From CAYLYP01 sp964387795 (GTDB lineage: Bacteria; Bacteroidota; Bacteroidia; Bacteroidales; UBA7960): a DNA stretch of 24,552 nucleotides. Position numbers and translations under genes: made by a program. Of the stretch, positions 7,100-14,927 are shown in pieces. Every line of letters starts with the position of its first letter. The first letter of the stretch is position 1. The notes under the pieces are model-generated. The model did not search any database. It had not been told where the DNA came from and saw only the letters and a list, made by a program, of their open reading frames with translations. The DNA lies in contig CAYLYP010000046.1 in NCBI GenBank assembly GCA_964387795.1, positions 1 through 24,552 on the forward strand. The letters are read 5' to 3'.

Positions 7100-8905
7100 C
7101 TATTCAAAATGAACTGCTACGGCAGCAGCATCTTTTCCTGAACTAACACCTACAACAGGTGATATTGTAACAGTGAATTGAGGTTCCTGCCCTGTAAGTG
7201 CCTTCATCTCTTCCCTGAAATAATCCAGTTTGTCTTCATTGTTCCCATGCAGCAATCCATAGCTGTGAATCTTTTTCGTTTCAGCCATCTTTCGGATGTG
7301 CTTCATTGTTTTACGCATATTCCCTTTTTGGGAAAAAGCCTTGTCAAACAAAGTAGCTTTCCCGTTTGACCCAATTGTAATCACAGGACGTATGTGTAGC
7401 AAGCGGGCAAAAAATCCTTTTAACGGGCTTACCCTACCCCCTTTTATCATAGTCTTCATCGCCTTCACGCTTACAAAGACATGGGTGTTCCCGGCCCAGA
7501 TATTAATCTTTTCCACAATTTCCTTATGTGTAAGCCCTGATTCTATCGCTAATGCAACCCTTTGGACTACCAACCCAAGCGAGCCTGAAATATTATTGGA
7601 ATCGATAACAGTGATGGGCTTGTTATATTCTGCTGTAATCTTTTCGGCAGCCTTTAGGCTATTGGCATAAGTGCCACTTAAGCCTGAGGAAATATGCAAA
7701 GCAATTACTGAATCATAATGAGCCAGCAGATGAGAAAAAGTATTTGTAAAAGCCTGAACCGATGGCTGAGAAGTGGTAGGATAGTCTTTTGAGGTTTCCT
7801 GTTTATCATAAAAGCTTTCAGGCGACATTGATATCTTATCAATGTATTGGTTTTGGCCAAAAAACACACTTAAGGGAACCACATGTACCTGATATTTTTC
7901 CATAAAAGATTCCGGCAGGTCACATGTTGAATCTGTTACAAGGGCTATTGGGTACTTTCTTTCATGCACAGCCTCATACTGCTTTTTCATATCATCAGCC
8001 TTTTGAAAAATAATAGTCCCAAAAGGTTGGATTGTTTCAAACAACAAAGCCGGATTATCTGTATGGATGTGCAACCTTACTTTTCGTGGTGAACCTGCAA
8101 TAACAAGCGAATCTCCCATGTGTTCAATAGCCTGCCTGAGTTCTTTGTGGTTTATCTGTGTTCCTTCCACAAAAGCTTCGGTACAATATCTGAAAGTGAA
8201 ATTTTCGTGATCGAAGTTGTTTATTTCATCAATTTCAATTTCAGTATCATATTTGAAAGTAACAATCTGCCTCAGGTTTTTTGATTGTGCCCACTGAAGT
8301 ATCCCTTCCAGGAACAATACAAAACCTTTTGCACCGGCATCAACAACATTCGCTTTTGCCAATGCTTCAAGCTTCTTTGGGGTATCTTTTAATGATTCCA
8401 AAGCTTTGAGATAACTTTCATATAAGAGATCAAAGAAATTGGAAAGCCTTTCTTTATTTTCATGAATAAACTCTGCCCACTCCCTGATAACAGTAATCAT
8501 GGTCCCTTCAACAGGATTTGCTATTGCCTGGTACATATAATCAACAGCTTTCTTCACTGAATCAGCAAAAGATTGAACAGAAACTTCATTTTCCATGTGA
8601 GTTTCATTTCCTAATCCATAAAGGAACTGGGCAAATATCACACCTGAATTTCCCCTGGCTCCAACAAGAGCCGCTTCAGCTATCAGGTCAGCTTGTTTTT
8701 TATAAGATGTCTCGGGTTTTATGTTACTTACGATTGATCGTATTGTGGAGGCAAGATTGGTACCTGTATCCCCATCAGGAACTGGAAATACATTGATGCG
8801 GTTAAGTTCTTTCTGATTTTCAAGAATGTTATGTGCCCCTGCCATAAAGATATAGAAAAGGCTTTTTCCTGACAAAGAAGTCAATTTTTCCGCAGGTGAT
8901 GTCAT
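7100..8905 (-). CDS. FakA-like kinase (DAK2) fused to DegV/FakB-like domain
   Basis: A 601-residue fusion. Residues about 10-205 are a DAK2/DhaL ATP-binding domain with NVFPVPDGDTGTN (38-50; Asp44 and Asp46 are probable Mg-ATP ligands) and GARGNSGVI (82-90). Residues about 236-300 resemble the FakA middle domain (FRYCTEAF, DSLVIAG, RLHIHTDNP). Residues about 318-600 are a DegV domain with ALVTDSTCDLP (321-331), TTSQPS (377-382), SSGLSGT (406-412) and GGRVS (489-493). In Firmicutes FakA and FakB are separate and together phosphorylate fatty acids for phospholipid synthesis; here both appear in one cytoplasmic chain. Oddly, the C-terminal HxGPG motif of DegV is replaced by SSGKD (588-592), losing the usual histidine. 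The fatty acid kinase role is likely but not proven. Confidence 0.85.
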   Translation of the reverse strand: MTSPAEKLTSLSGKSLFYIFMAGAHNILENQKELNRINVFPVPDGDTGTNLASTIRSIVSNIKPETSYKKQADLIAEAALVGARGNSGVIFAQFLYGLGNETHMENEVSVQSFADSVKKAVDYMYQAIANPVEGTMITVIREWAEFIHENKERLSNFFDLLYESYLKALESLKDTPKKLEALAKANVVDAGAKGFVLFLEGILQWAQSKNLRQIVTFKYDTEIEIDEINNFDHENFTFRYCTEAFVEGTQINHKELRQAIEHMGDSLVIAGSPRKVRLHIHTDNPALLFETIQPFGTIIFQKADDMKKQYEAVHERKYPIALVTDSTCDLPESFMEKYQVHVVPLSVFFGQNQYIDKISMSPESFYDKQETSKDYPTTSQPSVQAFTNTFSHLLAHYDSVIALHISSGLSGTYANSLKAAEKITAEYNKPITVIDSNNISGSLGLVVQRVALAIESGLTHKEIVEKINIWAGNTHVFVSVKAMKTMIKGGRVSPLKGFFARLLHIRPVITIGSNGKATLFDKAFSQKGNMRKTMKHIRKMAETKKIHSYGLLHGNNEDKLDYFREEMKALTGQEPQFTVTISPVVGVSSGKDAAAVAVHFE

Positions 8906-8936
8906 AGATTTTTTAATTAGTGAAACAAAAGGAGCA

Positions 8937-8944
8937 CAAAGGTA
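8937..8944 (-). promoter_or_regulatory. -7 box (TACCTTTG) of the DAK2-DegV gene
   Basis: On the minus strand TACCTTTG matches TAnnTTTG and ends 31 bases before the ATG at 8905. No clear -33 element is visible. Confidence 0.45.
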
Positions 8945-9266
8945 ATTAAAAATATAAATATAAAATATTGTGGTTTTTACACAATACCCACTGAATATCA
9001 GTGTTTTTTATGTTTTTTTAAAAGATTGTTTAAAACGATGTCCCTGTTTTTTAACTCATTTTAAAACACTAAATAAGATCCTTAAGACTAGCTGTTAGTT
9101 TAAGGAGGACGAAACTTTTATAAATAACAATTACTCATATAACCACAATCATTTAGCGGAAGTAATTCCAAAGCTATAAAACACTTGGTAGCAGTTTGAT
9201 TCTCGAAATAAAAAATCAGAAATTAAAGTCCTGTGCAAATAAACCTCTTTTAAATCCATACATGAA
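8945..9266. other. intergenic stretch without a gene
   Basis: About 320 AT-rich bases between two minus-strand genes. The only structure I see is a bulged hairpin at 9080-9105 (CCTTAA-g-ACTA, loop GCTGT, TAGTTTAAGG), which has no T-tract on either side. No convincing reading frame, RNA gene or repeat is present. Confidence 0.5.
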
Positions 9267-11474
9267 TCAGGACAATAAATCTGCAATAGCCTGGTTTTGC
9301 GAAGCATTTCCAATTGAAATTCTAATTGCATGTTCAAGGAAAGGATGGTCGCCAAGGTGCAAAACCTTTATCTTGTTCTTTGCAAATAAATCCAGATAAT
9401 GTCTGTAAGATTGAAGGTTGTTAAATTTCACAAGTAAGAAGTTTGCCCTTGAATTAAACACCTGATAAGGTTTGTCGCCTGCCCTGTTGGATAGTAACTG
9501 GTATAAATTATCCCTTTCCCTAATCACCGAAAGCACATTTCGCCCTGCAAAATGAAGGTATTCCTGGTGCCCAAACAATACCCTTGCAAAAGCAACAGAT
9601 AAATGGTTTAAGCTAAAAGGCAAGATATACTTCCGTAGATTTTTTATCATCTGGGGGGAAGATATTGCATAGCCTAATCTGATACCAGCAGCTGAATACG
9701 CTTTTGATAAAGATCTGATTATTATCAGATTTGAATACTTTTTAAGTAAAGGTATAACACTTTGATCAGAGAACTCATAATATACCTCATCGACAATAAT
9801 TATTGAACTGGGGTAGGCCTGAAGAAGATATTCCAAATCCCTAACCGGCAGTGTATTCCCTGTTGGGTTGTTTGGTGATGCAATCATTATCATTGCAGGG
9901 GCAGCAAGTTTTGGAAAGAGTTTTAAATCGAATTCAAGCTTGTCGTTTAGTTCCCATGTTTTAAAACTGATATTATTAATTTTCAAATAGTAATCAAAAA
10001 GGGAGAAGGAAGGCGAACAAACAATGTTCTCATGCGAATTGTTTCCAAACACATTTAATACAATGCTTATCAGTTGGGCAGCTCCTGCCCCTACCAATAC
10101 TGAAGATGGATACACCTGCAAATAATCTGCAATAAGTTTTTCTATTTCCGGATAATAGGGGGAAGGATAGCGGTTCCAGAATATTTTATCAAGTTCACGA
10201 AAAACATCCTGTTTCAATGCTTCAGGAATGTCATAAGGCATTTCATTTTTATCCAGTAACATCGAATCCACCGGCATCACATTAACAGGTGCTTTGTCAT
10301 TCATTGAATGAATATGCTCAGGGAACCATTGACGGATAAAGCCTTCCCCGGCTTCCATCGGTTCTAATGCAGCATATTGGGGTGCTTCAGCAACCATTAC
10401 AGCAAGGACTGTTTCATCATCATATCTGAAACCAAGGTAACCTTCAGGATGGTTTTCCATTAATATTCCACAGTTTATTACGCTCTCTCCTTCATAGAAG
10501 TTGGAACGCATCGTAAATCCTGCTTTTTTTAATTTATCAATCCAATTAAGGGCAGGTTCATGTTTCTCAAAACGGGCTTCTTTTTGTTTTCCAATAATAT
10601 CTTCTATTTCCCTTCCAAAAAACAACTTTAGTCCTGATTTCTCTTCTTTACTTATGTTTAACTGATCTATCACCTGGAAAACGTGATAGAAATGCTGGAA
10701 TGAGTTTTTAAAACGGGTATAAAAATCCGGCTCAAAATTGTCTACATTGGGTTCGGTTATTACAAAAGCGTGCGGCTTTAAAGCCCTCAGCACCTTTAAT
10801 ACATTATGCCTGTGCTCCTGTGTATCAATATGATGTAAGGCAAGGGATTCATTTATGATTAATGCCCCATCTTTGCTTGAAAAGTATTGTTCAAAATCAC
10901 TTTGATCCATCTCTTCTACAAGACGGTGAACGCTAATAAATTGCTTCACAGCGATATTCAAACCTTCAAATGCTTTGTTAATGATTTGTTCAGAAACATC
11001 AAGTGCTTCTTTAAAGGGTTCGATACCTACAATGCGAAGCTCTTTCAGGTTTCCTTTGTTTTTCTTTAATAGCTCAATGACACCTGCCATTTGCAATCCC
11101 CTGCCAATGCCTACATCCATCAGTATTGCCTTCTCATGCTTACGGATTTCTTCAGCCAATAACTGATTACAGATAATATGGCTATAGCTGACAAATGGAA
11201 ACTCTTTGATGAGGATATCGAATAACTTGATTTGTGGGATCTCAAACTTTTTTAAATATATATGCTCATCAATGGTGTTTGAGCCAATATGCTGTTTCAA
11301 TGCTTTTAGAAACAACATAGTCAGAAACCTTTCACTGTCATCTGAAATCTTATCCATACAGTATTCCTGTAAAGTCTCGATTTCTGTTACCGCCTGTTGA
11401 TTAAAATTATCAGGGAAATAACGCATAATTACAGCAAGTCCCTCATAAATGGGTGGAATATTGAAAGGCTTCAT
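9267..11474 (-). CDS. bacterial GRAS-domain methyltransferase fused to HisC-like PLP aminotransferase
   Basis: A 735-residue fusion starting at ATG 11474; the frame could open at TTG 11534, but those 20 extra residues look non-coding. The N-terminal half matches the GRAS domain motif by motif: FPFVSYSHIICNQLLAEEI (92-110, LHR-like), ILMDVGIGRGLQ (117-128, in place of VHIID), LRIVGIEPF (146-154), INESLALHHI (207-216), VITEPNVDNF (238-247), FFGREIEDII (285-294) and KLKKAGF (314-320). GRAS is a Rossmann methyltransferase fold; plant members are transcription regulators. The C-terminal half (about 400-735) is a fold-type I aminotransferase: LDKNEMPYD, GAGAAQ (462-467), ASPNNPTGN (532-540), VDEVYYEF (561-568) and SLSKAYSAAGIRLGY with Lys591 as Schiff-base lysine. 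It is closest in style to histidinol-phosphate aminotransferase. The natural substrate is unknown; methylation and transamination of one amino-acid-like molecule is inference. Confidence 0.85.
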   Translation of the reverse strand: MKPFNIPPIYEGLAVIMRYFPDNFNQQAVTEIETLQEYCMDKISDDSERFLTMLFLKALKQHIGSNTIDEHIYLKKFEIPQIKLFDILIKEFPFVSYSHIICNQLLAEEIRKHEKAILMDVGIGRGLQMAGVIELLKKNKGNLKELRIVGIEPFKEALDVSEQIINKAFEGLNIAVKQFISVHRLVEEMDQSDFEQYFSSKDGALIINESLALHHIDTQEHRHNVLKVLRALKPHAFVITEPNVDNFEPDFYTRFKNSFQHFYHVFQVIDQLNISKEEKSGLKLFFGREIEDIIGKQKEARFEKHEPALNWIDKLKKAGFTMRSNFYEGESVINCGILMENHPEGYLGFRYDDETVLAVMVAEAPQYAALEPMEAGEGFIRQWFPEHIHSMNDKAPVNVMPVDSMLLDKNEMPYDIPEALKQDVFRELDKIFWNRYPSPYYPEIEKLIADYLQVYPSSVLVGAGAAQLISIVLNVFGNNSHENIVCSPSFSLFDYYLKINNISFKTWELNDKLEFDLKLFPKLAAPAMIMIASPNNPTGNTLPVRDLEYLLQAYPSSIIIVDEVYYEFSDQSVIPLLKKYSNLIIIRSLSKAYSAAGIRLGYAISSPQMIKNLRKYILPFSLNHLSVAFARVLFGHQEYLHFAGRNVLSVIRERDNLYQLLSNRAGDKPYQVFNSRANFLLVKFNNLQSYRHYLDLFAKNKIKVLHLGDHPFLEHAIRISIGNASQNQAIADLLS

Positions 11475-11644
11475 GTCTTTTGTTTTTTCTTTGTTTTGAA
11501 AATGAAAAATACTATAAAAGAGACAATTTATCAAGAATCGAATTGGTTTTTATTTGATTTTGTTTTAAACAAAAAAAATCTTTAAATACAGAGGTCTCAC
11601 CTCGTTTAAAAGATATTTTTATTATAATAAAACTTTTTTGCCAA

Positions 11645-11697
11645 TAAAAAACCTGAAACCAATAAGGATTGATAATCAATTTCTCATCAATTTCAGG
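11645..11697 (-). terminator. terminator of the STAS-like gene
   Basis: On the minus strand CCTGAAATTGATGA (11697-11684) pairs, with several G-U pairs, with TTATTGGTTTCAGG (11665-11652), and six T's follow (11651-11646). A small inner hairpin (ATTGA/TCAAT) fills the loop. It lies 20 bases after the stop of the gene at 11718. Confidence 0.65.
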
Positions 11698-11717
11698 CTT
11701 ATAGCAATAAAAACCAC

Positions 11718-12104
11718 CTAATTCTTCTCATCTATCCATTTCTTGGCCTTCACCAAATCATCAAAATACTGGGTGGCTTGATCACCCGAGGTTTCTGAAA
11801 ACTTCTGAAGGGAAATTTTGGTGAATACACTTGAAGGAACAACAAAAGCCATAGCCTTTAAACCATTTCCCAACAGCTTAGGCATCACTGATGCAGCATA
11901 GTTTGCATCTTCCGGTTTTACTACCTCTTGTTTTTGTGTATCAGAGATAATAAAATGAACCGGGTTAGTTGCTGATAGCTCAACAGATTTATCTATTGCT
12001 TCCCTGAATACAGAGGAAGAAGCAAAGCCAGTCCATGTCTGGACCAATAACTTTTTAGAAGCATCATAATCTAGCTTCACATTTTTGTTGTCGTAAATAA
12101 TCAT
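11718..12104 (-). CDS. SpoIIAA/STAS-like small cytoplasmic protein
   Basis: A 128-residue protein without a signal peptide. The pattern (VKLDYDASKKLLVQTWTGF, then PVHFIISDTQ, then GLKAMAFVVPSSVF, then FDDLVKAKKWIDEKN) matches the STAS/SpoIIAA-like small proteins common in Bacteroidota: two-strand start, alternating helices and strands, and a closing helix with a W. I chose ATG 12104. An upstream in-frame TTG at 12137 is unlikely because it overlaps the -7 box TAGCTTTG (12142-12135). It is a single gene with its own promoter and terminator. The role is unknown; such domains often bind small ligands or partner proteins. Confidence 0.65.
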   Translation of the reverse strand: MIIYDNKNVKLDYDASKKLLVQTWTGFASSSVFREAIDKSVELSATNPVHFIISDTQKQEVVKPEDANYAASVMPKLLGNGLKAMAFVVPSSVFTKISLQKFSETSGDQATQYFDDLVKAKKWIDEKN

Positions 12105-12134
12105 AGCAAGTTCGGTTTTGTTTGTCAATTTTAA

Positions 12135-12142
12135 CAAAGCTA
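12135..12142 (-). promoter_or_regulatory. -7 box (TAGCTTTG) of the STAS-like gene
   Basis: A TAnnTTTG match on the minus strand, 30 bases before the ATG at 12104. It helps reject the upstream TTG as start. Confidence 0.5.
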
Positions 12143-12276
12143 AAATATAGGAAAAAATTTTTAAAACGATAAGTGTTTTTCCTGTTTTTTAATTATTTAT
12201 CTCTTAAGCTCTTTTATGTCCGAATTCCCTATCCATAGACCATTCCTTCTTATTTATCCTATCAGGCACTAAAACC

Positions 12277-12515
12277 TTAATTAGGGCCTGCTGAAAAACA
12301 CTTAACAAGCAGGATGTATATCATTTACAATGCCCCTTTTTAATACCATGTGCATGGATTTATTTCCTTAAGTGCTAATATGTTTGCATCTTGTTTACGT
12401 TAGTCTTTAAGACATCATCTGTTTCGTTGCCATCGGCTCATAGTATTAGTATACAATTTCGCCTTGTCGCCTCACATCTGATGCCTTAAAGACTTTTTCA
12501 GCAGGCCCTAATTAA
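12277..12515. mobile_element. MITE-like element with perfect 22-bp inverted ends
   Basis: Bases 12277-12298 and 12494-12515 are perfect inverted complements over 22 positions. The outer bases are TTAA, which may be a target duplication of 4 bases; alternatively TAATTA is duplicated directly outside ends reading GGGCCTGCTGAAAAA. The 195 bases inside have no reading frame of note. Two inner inverted repeats abut the ends: CACTTAA (12299-12305) with TTAAGTG (12368-12374), next to the left end, and AGTCTTTAAG (12402-12411) with CTTAAAGACT (12485-12494), next to the right end, so one strand could fold into a branched structure. This fits a non-autonomous element mobilised by an IS elsewhere; I cannot name the IS family. 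The surrounding gap (12143-12276 and 12516-12808) holds nothing else that I can support. Confidence 0.75.
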
Positions 12516-12808
12516 TATTCTTCTTTTTCGATTGCATTTTTTAAGCAGTAAAATGGATTATTAGTATTTGCAATATCTCCCTTAATCTCATTATTATTTC
12601 AGATTGGATAAAATGCTTCATATTGATTCATCTTCAAATATTTCCAATTACAAATAATGGTCTTTTAGGTACTTTTGCCTTTATTAGATTTTTCATAACA
12701 GATTCTAAATAACTTGTTTTATACATATCAATACCTGCTTAACCTTATCAGAAACGATGTTTGTCTATAATGAAGTTTTCTACGGGTTTAAATATCAGGC
12801 TATTTAGG

Positions 12809-12816
12809 TAATTTTG
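12809..12816 (+). promoter_or_regulatory. -7 box (TAATTTTG) of the first YfiR gene
   Basis: TAATTTTG fits TAnnTTTG and lies 31 bases before the ATG at 12848. A -33 element is not evident. Confidence 0.45.
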
Positions 12817-12847
12817 CATTGAATTTAAACTCAAAAAAAAATCAATA

Positions 12848-13369
12848 ATGCGTAAATCAATCATCCTTTTCTTCACTGCTCTTTTAATTGGTATCGCTTT
12901 CCCTTCCCAGGCCCAGGACAACCTGAAAATGCAATCAGTTTTTCTGTATAATTTTTCAAAACTTGTGAGCTGGCCTTCTTCTTACCAAAATGGCGATTTT
13001 GTGATTGGTGTACTTGGAAATTCTCCAATTATCACAGAATTAAACAATATGGCAGCTACAAAGAAAGTTGGTGGCCAGAATATTGTTGTCCGTAAATTTA
13101 ACAGCCCACAGGAAATAGACAAATGTCATATTGTCTATATTCCTTCCAATCAATCCCGCAAAGTACAGGAGGTTTCTTCTCACCTTAAATCAAACAAACT
13201 CAATTCACTTATCGTATCTGATCAAAATGGCGCAACAAAAAATGGTGCAGTAATTAATTTCGTGTTGGAAAATAACCGCCAGCGTTTTGAACTTAGTGAT
13301 GCCAATGCCCGAAGCATGGGTCTCGTATTAGGTGCAGAAATTCAAAGACTTGCCATTATGGTTAACTAA
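12848..13369 (+). CDS. YfiR family (DUF4154) periplasmic protein, copy 1
   Basis: A 173-residue exported protein. The signal peptide covers residues 1-22 (cleavage near QA/QD). The YfiR/DUF4154 pattern is present: VFLYNFSKLVSWP (31-43), a GDFVIGVLG strand, KCHIVYIP (about 95-103), and NFVLENNRQRFELSDANARSMGLVLGAEIQRLA at the C-terminal end. In Pseudomonas, YfiR is a periplasmic repressor of the diguanylate cyclase YfiN and has disulfides; here the mature chain has a single cysteine, so that redox chemistry is absent. No GGDEF partner is in the window. It has its own promoter and terminator. A paralogue lies 1.6 kb downstream at 14928 on the same strand, beyond a repeat island. Confidence 0.85.
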   Translation: MRKSIILFFTALLIGIAFPSQAQDNLKMQSVFLYNFSKLVSWPSSYQNGDFVIGVLGNSPIITELNNMAATKKVGGQNIVVRKFNSPQEIDKCHIVYIPSNQSRKVQEVSSHLKSNKLNSLIVSDQNGATKNGAVINFVLENNRQRFELSDANARSMGLVLGAEIQRLAIMVN

Positions 13370-13390
13370 TACTTTTTCGTTTAGATGTCC

Positions 13391-13426
13391 AAGGCTTTGG
13401 GGTCATACCCAAAGCCTTTTGTTTTT
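13391..13426 (+). terminator. terminator of YfiR copy 1
   Basis: AAGGCTTTGGG (13391-13401), loop GTCATA, CCCAAAGCCTT (13408-13418), then TTGTTTTTT. The stem is a perfect 11 bp, 21 bases after the stop codon. Confidence 0.85.
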
Positions 13427-13628
13427 TATATGATTATTATTTGACTTTGCTTTATTACAGTTTCATTTATTTTATACACGTTTAATCATTATAATGAAAC
13501 ACTCAAATCCTGGTGAAACACCTCCTTTTACTGATATACCCTTTTGTAGATATTATGCAGGAAACTTTTTTGCACTGATTAACTAATAAAACAAATGATA
13601 ATCTAAAAACTTAGCACTTCCCGTTTGT

Positions 13629-13848
13629 GGGAATAAATATTCTCCCACCAAGCCACAAAGCCCAAAAAGAAAAACCCTTTGTGCTCTTTGTGCCTTTGAG
13701 GGAATAAATTTTCTCCTGTAAAGCTATAAAGCTTACAAAGAAAAAAACACTTGTGCTCTTATTACATTTGTGGGAATAAATATTCTCCCATCAAGCCATA
13801 AAGCCCAAAAAGAAAAACCCTTTGTGGGCTTATTATTTATTGTGGGAA
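13629..13848. repeat. left part of alternating 71/72-bp repeat array (units A1, B1, A2)
   Basis: Each unit starts with GGGAATAAAT. A units (13629, 13772) continue as GGGAATAAATATTCTCCC, nearly palindromic, then CACAAAG/CTTTGTG arms around CCCAAAAAGAAAAACCC. B units (13700) read GGGAATAAATTTTCTCCTG, then AAAGCTTACAAAG. Unit starts at 13629, 13700, 13772 and a degenerate GGGAATT at 13844 give steps of 71, 72 and 72. A2 loses similarity after about 13824, and the stop codon of the minus-strand nuclease gene falls just beyond the degenerate start. The 205 bases before the array (13427-13628) hold no gene; a weak inverted repeat lies at 13460-13500. Confidence 0.85.
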
Positions 13849-13849
13849 T

Positions 13850-14236
13850 TCAATCATCAATATCTCCCATTATCTTCCTAAAAATCCCTTCTTTTATTAG
13901 ATTGACATTAAAATTGACCAACAGCCCAAGTTTTATCCCTGTAAGTTTCATATAGGTAAGTACCGTTTTGTGGTGCACTTTCTCTACATGTTTAACCGAT
14001 TTCAGTTCAATGATCAATTTATTGGCAATAATAATGTCTGCCCTAAAGCCTACATCTAAAACGGTATCTTCATAACGGGCAATAATTCCTTGTTGCCGGG
14101 TAAACTGGATTTCCCGTTTTTCAAGTTCATAAGCAAAAGCAGCTTCGTAAACACTTTCAAGCAAGCCTGGCCCTAAAGTAGTATGGATTTTGTAACAAAT
14201 ATCAACAGCAATCTTTGCTAATTCATTCTCGTTCAT
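13850..14236 (-). CDS. GxxExxY family protein, PD-(D/E)xK nuclease-like
   Basis: A 128-residue protein of the GxxExxY family. The name motif is GLLESVY at 24-30. The PD-(D/E)xK core is visible as FRADIII (Asp67) followed by IIELKSV (Glu77, Lys79), then HHKTVLTYMKLTGIKLGLLVNFNV, typical of the family's C-terminal half. ATG 14236 is the right start (MNENELAKIAVDICYKIHTTLGPGL); the frame stays open upstream through repeat sequence and the N gap, but that part is not protein-coding. The gene sits inside the repeat array, on the strand opposite to both YfiR genes. The family's biological role is not established; nuclease fold membership and repeat association suggest DNA processing, which is inference. 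Confidence 0.9.
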   Translation of the reverse strand: MNENELAKIAVDICYKIHTTLGPGLLESVYEAAFAYELEKREIQFTRQQGIIARYEDTVLDVGFRADIIIANKLIIELKSVKHVEKVHHKTVLTYMKLTGIKLGLLVNFNVNLIKEGIFRKIMGDIDD

Positions 14237-14294
14237 TGTTTTTAATTTGAAATTGAGAAGGAAAATTACAAAGATTTTTATATCCAACCAATGC

Positions 14295-14740
14295 AAAGCC
14301 CAAAAAGAAAAACCCTTTGTGCTCTTTGTGCCTTTGAGGGAATAAATTTNNNNNNNNNNNNNNNNNNNNNNNNNNNNNNNNNNNNNNNNNNNNNNNNNNN
14401 NNNNNNNNNNNNNNNNNNNNNNNNNNNNNNNNNNNNNNNNNNNNNNNNNGGGAATAAATATTCTCCCATCAAGCCATAAAGCCCAAAAAGAAAAACCCTT
14501 TGTGCTCTTTGTGCCTTTGAGGGAATAAATTTTCTCCTGTAAAGCCATAAAGCTTACAAAGAAAAAAACATTTGTGCTCTTATTACATTTGTGGGAATAA
14601 ATATTCTCCCACAAAGCCACAAAGCCCACAAAGAAAGGCGCTTGGTGCTCTTATTGCCTTTGAGGGAATAAATTTTCTCCTGTAAAGCCATAAAGCTTAC
14701 AAAGAAAAAAACATTTGTGCTCTTAGTGCCTTTTGTAATC
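14295..14740. repeat. right part of alternating 71/72-bp repeat array, with assembly gap
   Basis: After a partial A unit (from about 14295) and the start of a B unit (14340), the gap intervenes, then units start at 14450 (A), 14521 (B), 14593 (A) and 14664 (B), spaced 71, 72 and 71. The last B unit decays near 14736. A and B units alternate with a combined period of 143 bp, and A or B copies on both sides of the nuclease gene are nearly identical, for example the stretch AAAGCCCAAAAAGAAAAACC. Beyond it, 14741-14878 carries only small hairpins (14767-14781; 14816-14831). Confidence 0.85.
14350..14449. other. assembly gap, 100 N
   Basis: Exactly 100 undetermined bases, a conventional size for a gap of unknown length. 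It begins within a B unit (GGGAATAAATTT) and ends at the start of an A unit, so the true number of repeat units is unknown. Confidence 0.95.
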
Positions 14741-14878
14741 ATTCCCCTGTGCCTCTTTTTAACAATGCAAGCAAGGCTTGCCTTTGTGAACATTAGTACG
14801 CCCTCTTAAATTACACCCGTATTTTCACGGGGAAAAATATGGGCGTTAAAACGGGTTATTCAGCCTTGCTTCCTAAAG

Positions 14879-14886
14879 TATCTTTG
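14879..14886 (+). promoter_or_regulatory. -7 box (TATCTTTG) of the second YfiR gene
   Basis: TATCTTTG fits TAnnTTTG, 41 bases before the ATG at 14928. No -33 element at the usual distance is clear. Confidence 0.45.
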
Positions 14887-14927
14887 TAACAAATAAATGA
14901 GTTGGAAACAAAAAATATCATAGGCGT

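Noticed and set aside
9080..9105. Hairpin between the two minus-strand fusion genes as terminator
   Set aside because: It has a bulge and no T-tract on either strand, so it does not look like a Rho-independent terminator.
11475..11534. TTG start for the GRAS-aminotransferase gene
   Set aside because: The extra 20 residues do not resemble the domain, and ATG 11474 with an A-rich upstream region is the better start.
12105..12137. TTG start for the STAS-like gene
   Set aside because: The codon lies within the TAGCTTTG -7 box, so it would precede the transcript start.
13850..14629. A 259-codon frame on the minus strand covering the nuclease gene, the N gap and repeat units
   Set aside because: Only the 128 residues from ATG 14236 match a family. 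The upstream part is repeat DNA that happens to lack stops, plus undetermined bases.
13629..14740. CRISPR array
   Set aside because: Units follow each other directly with 71/72-bp period and no variable spacers, and no cas gene is present.
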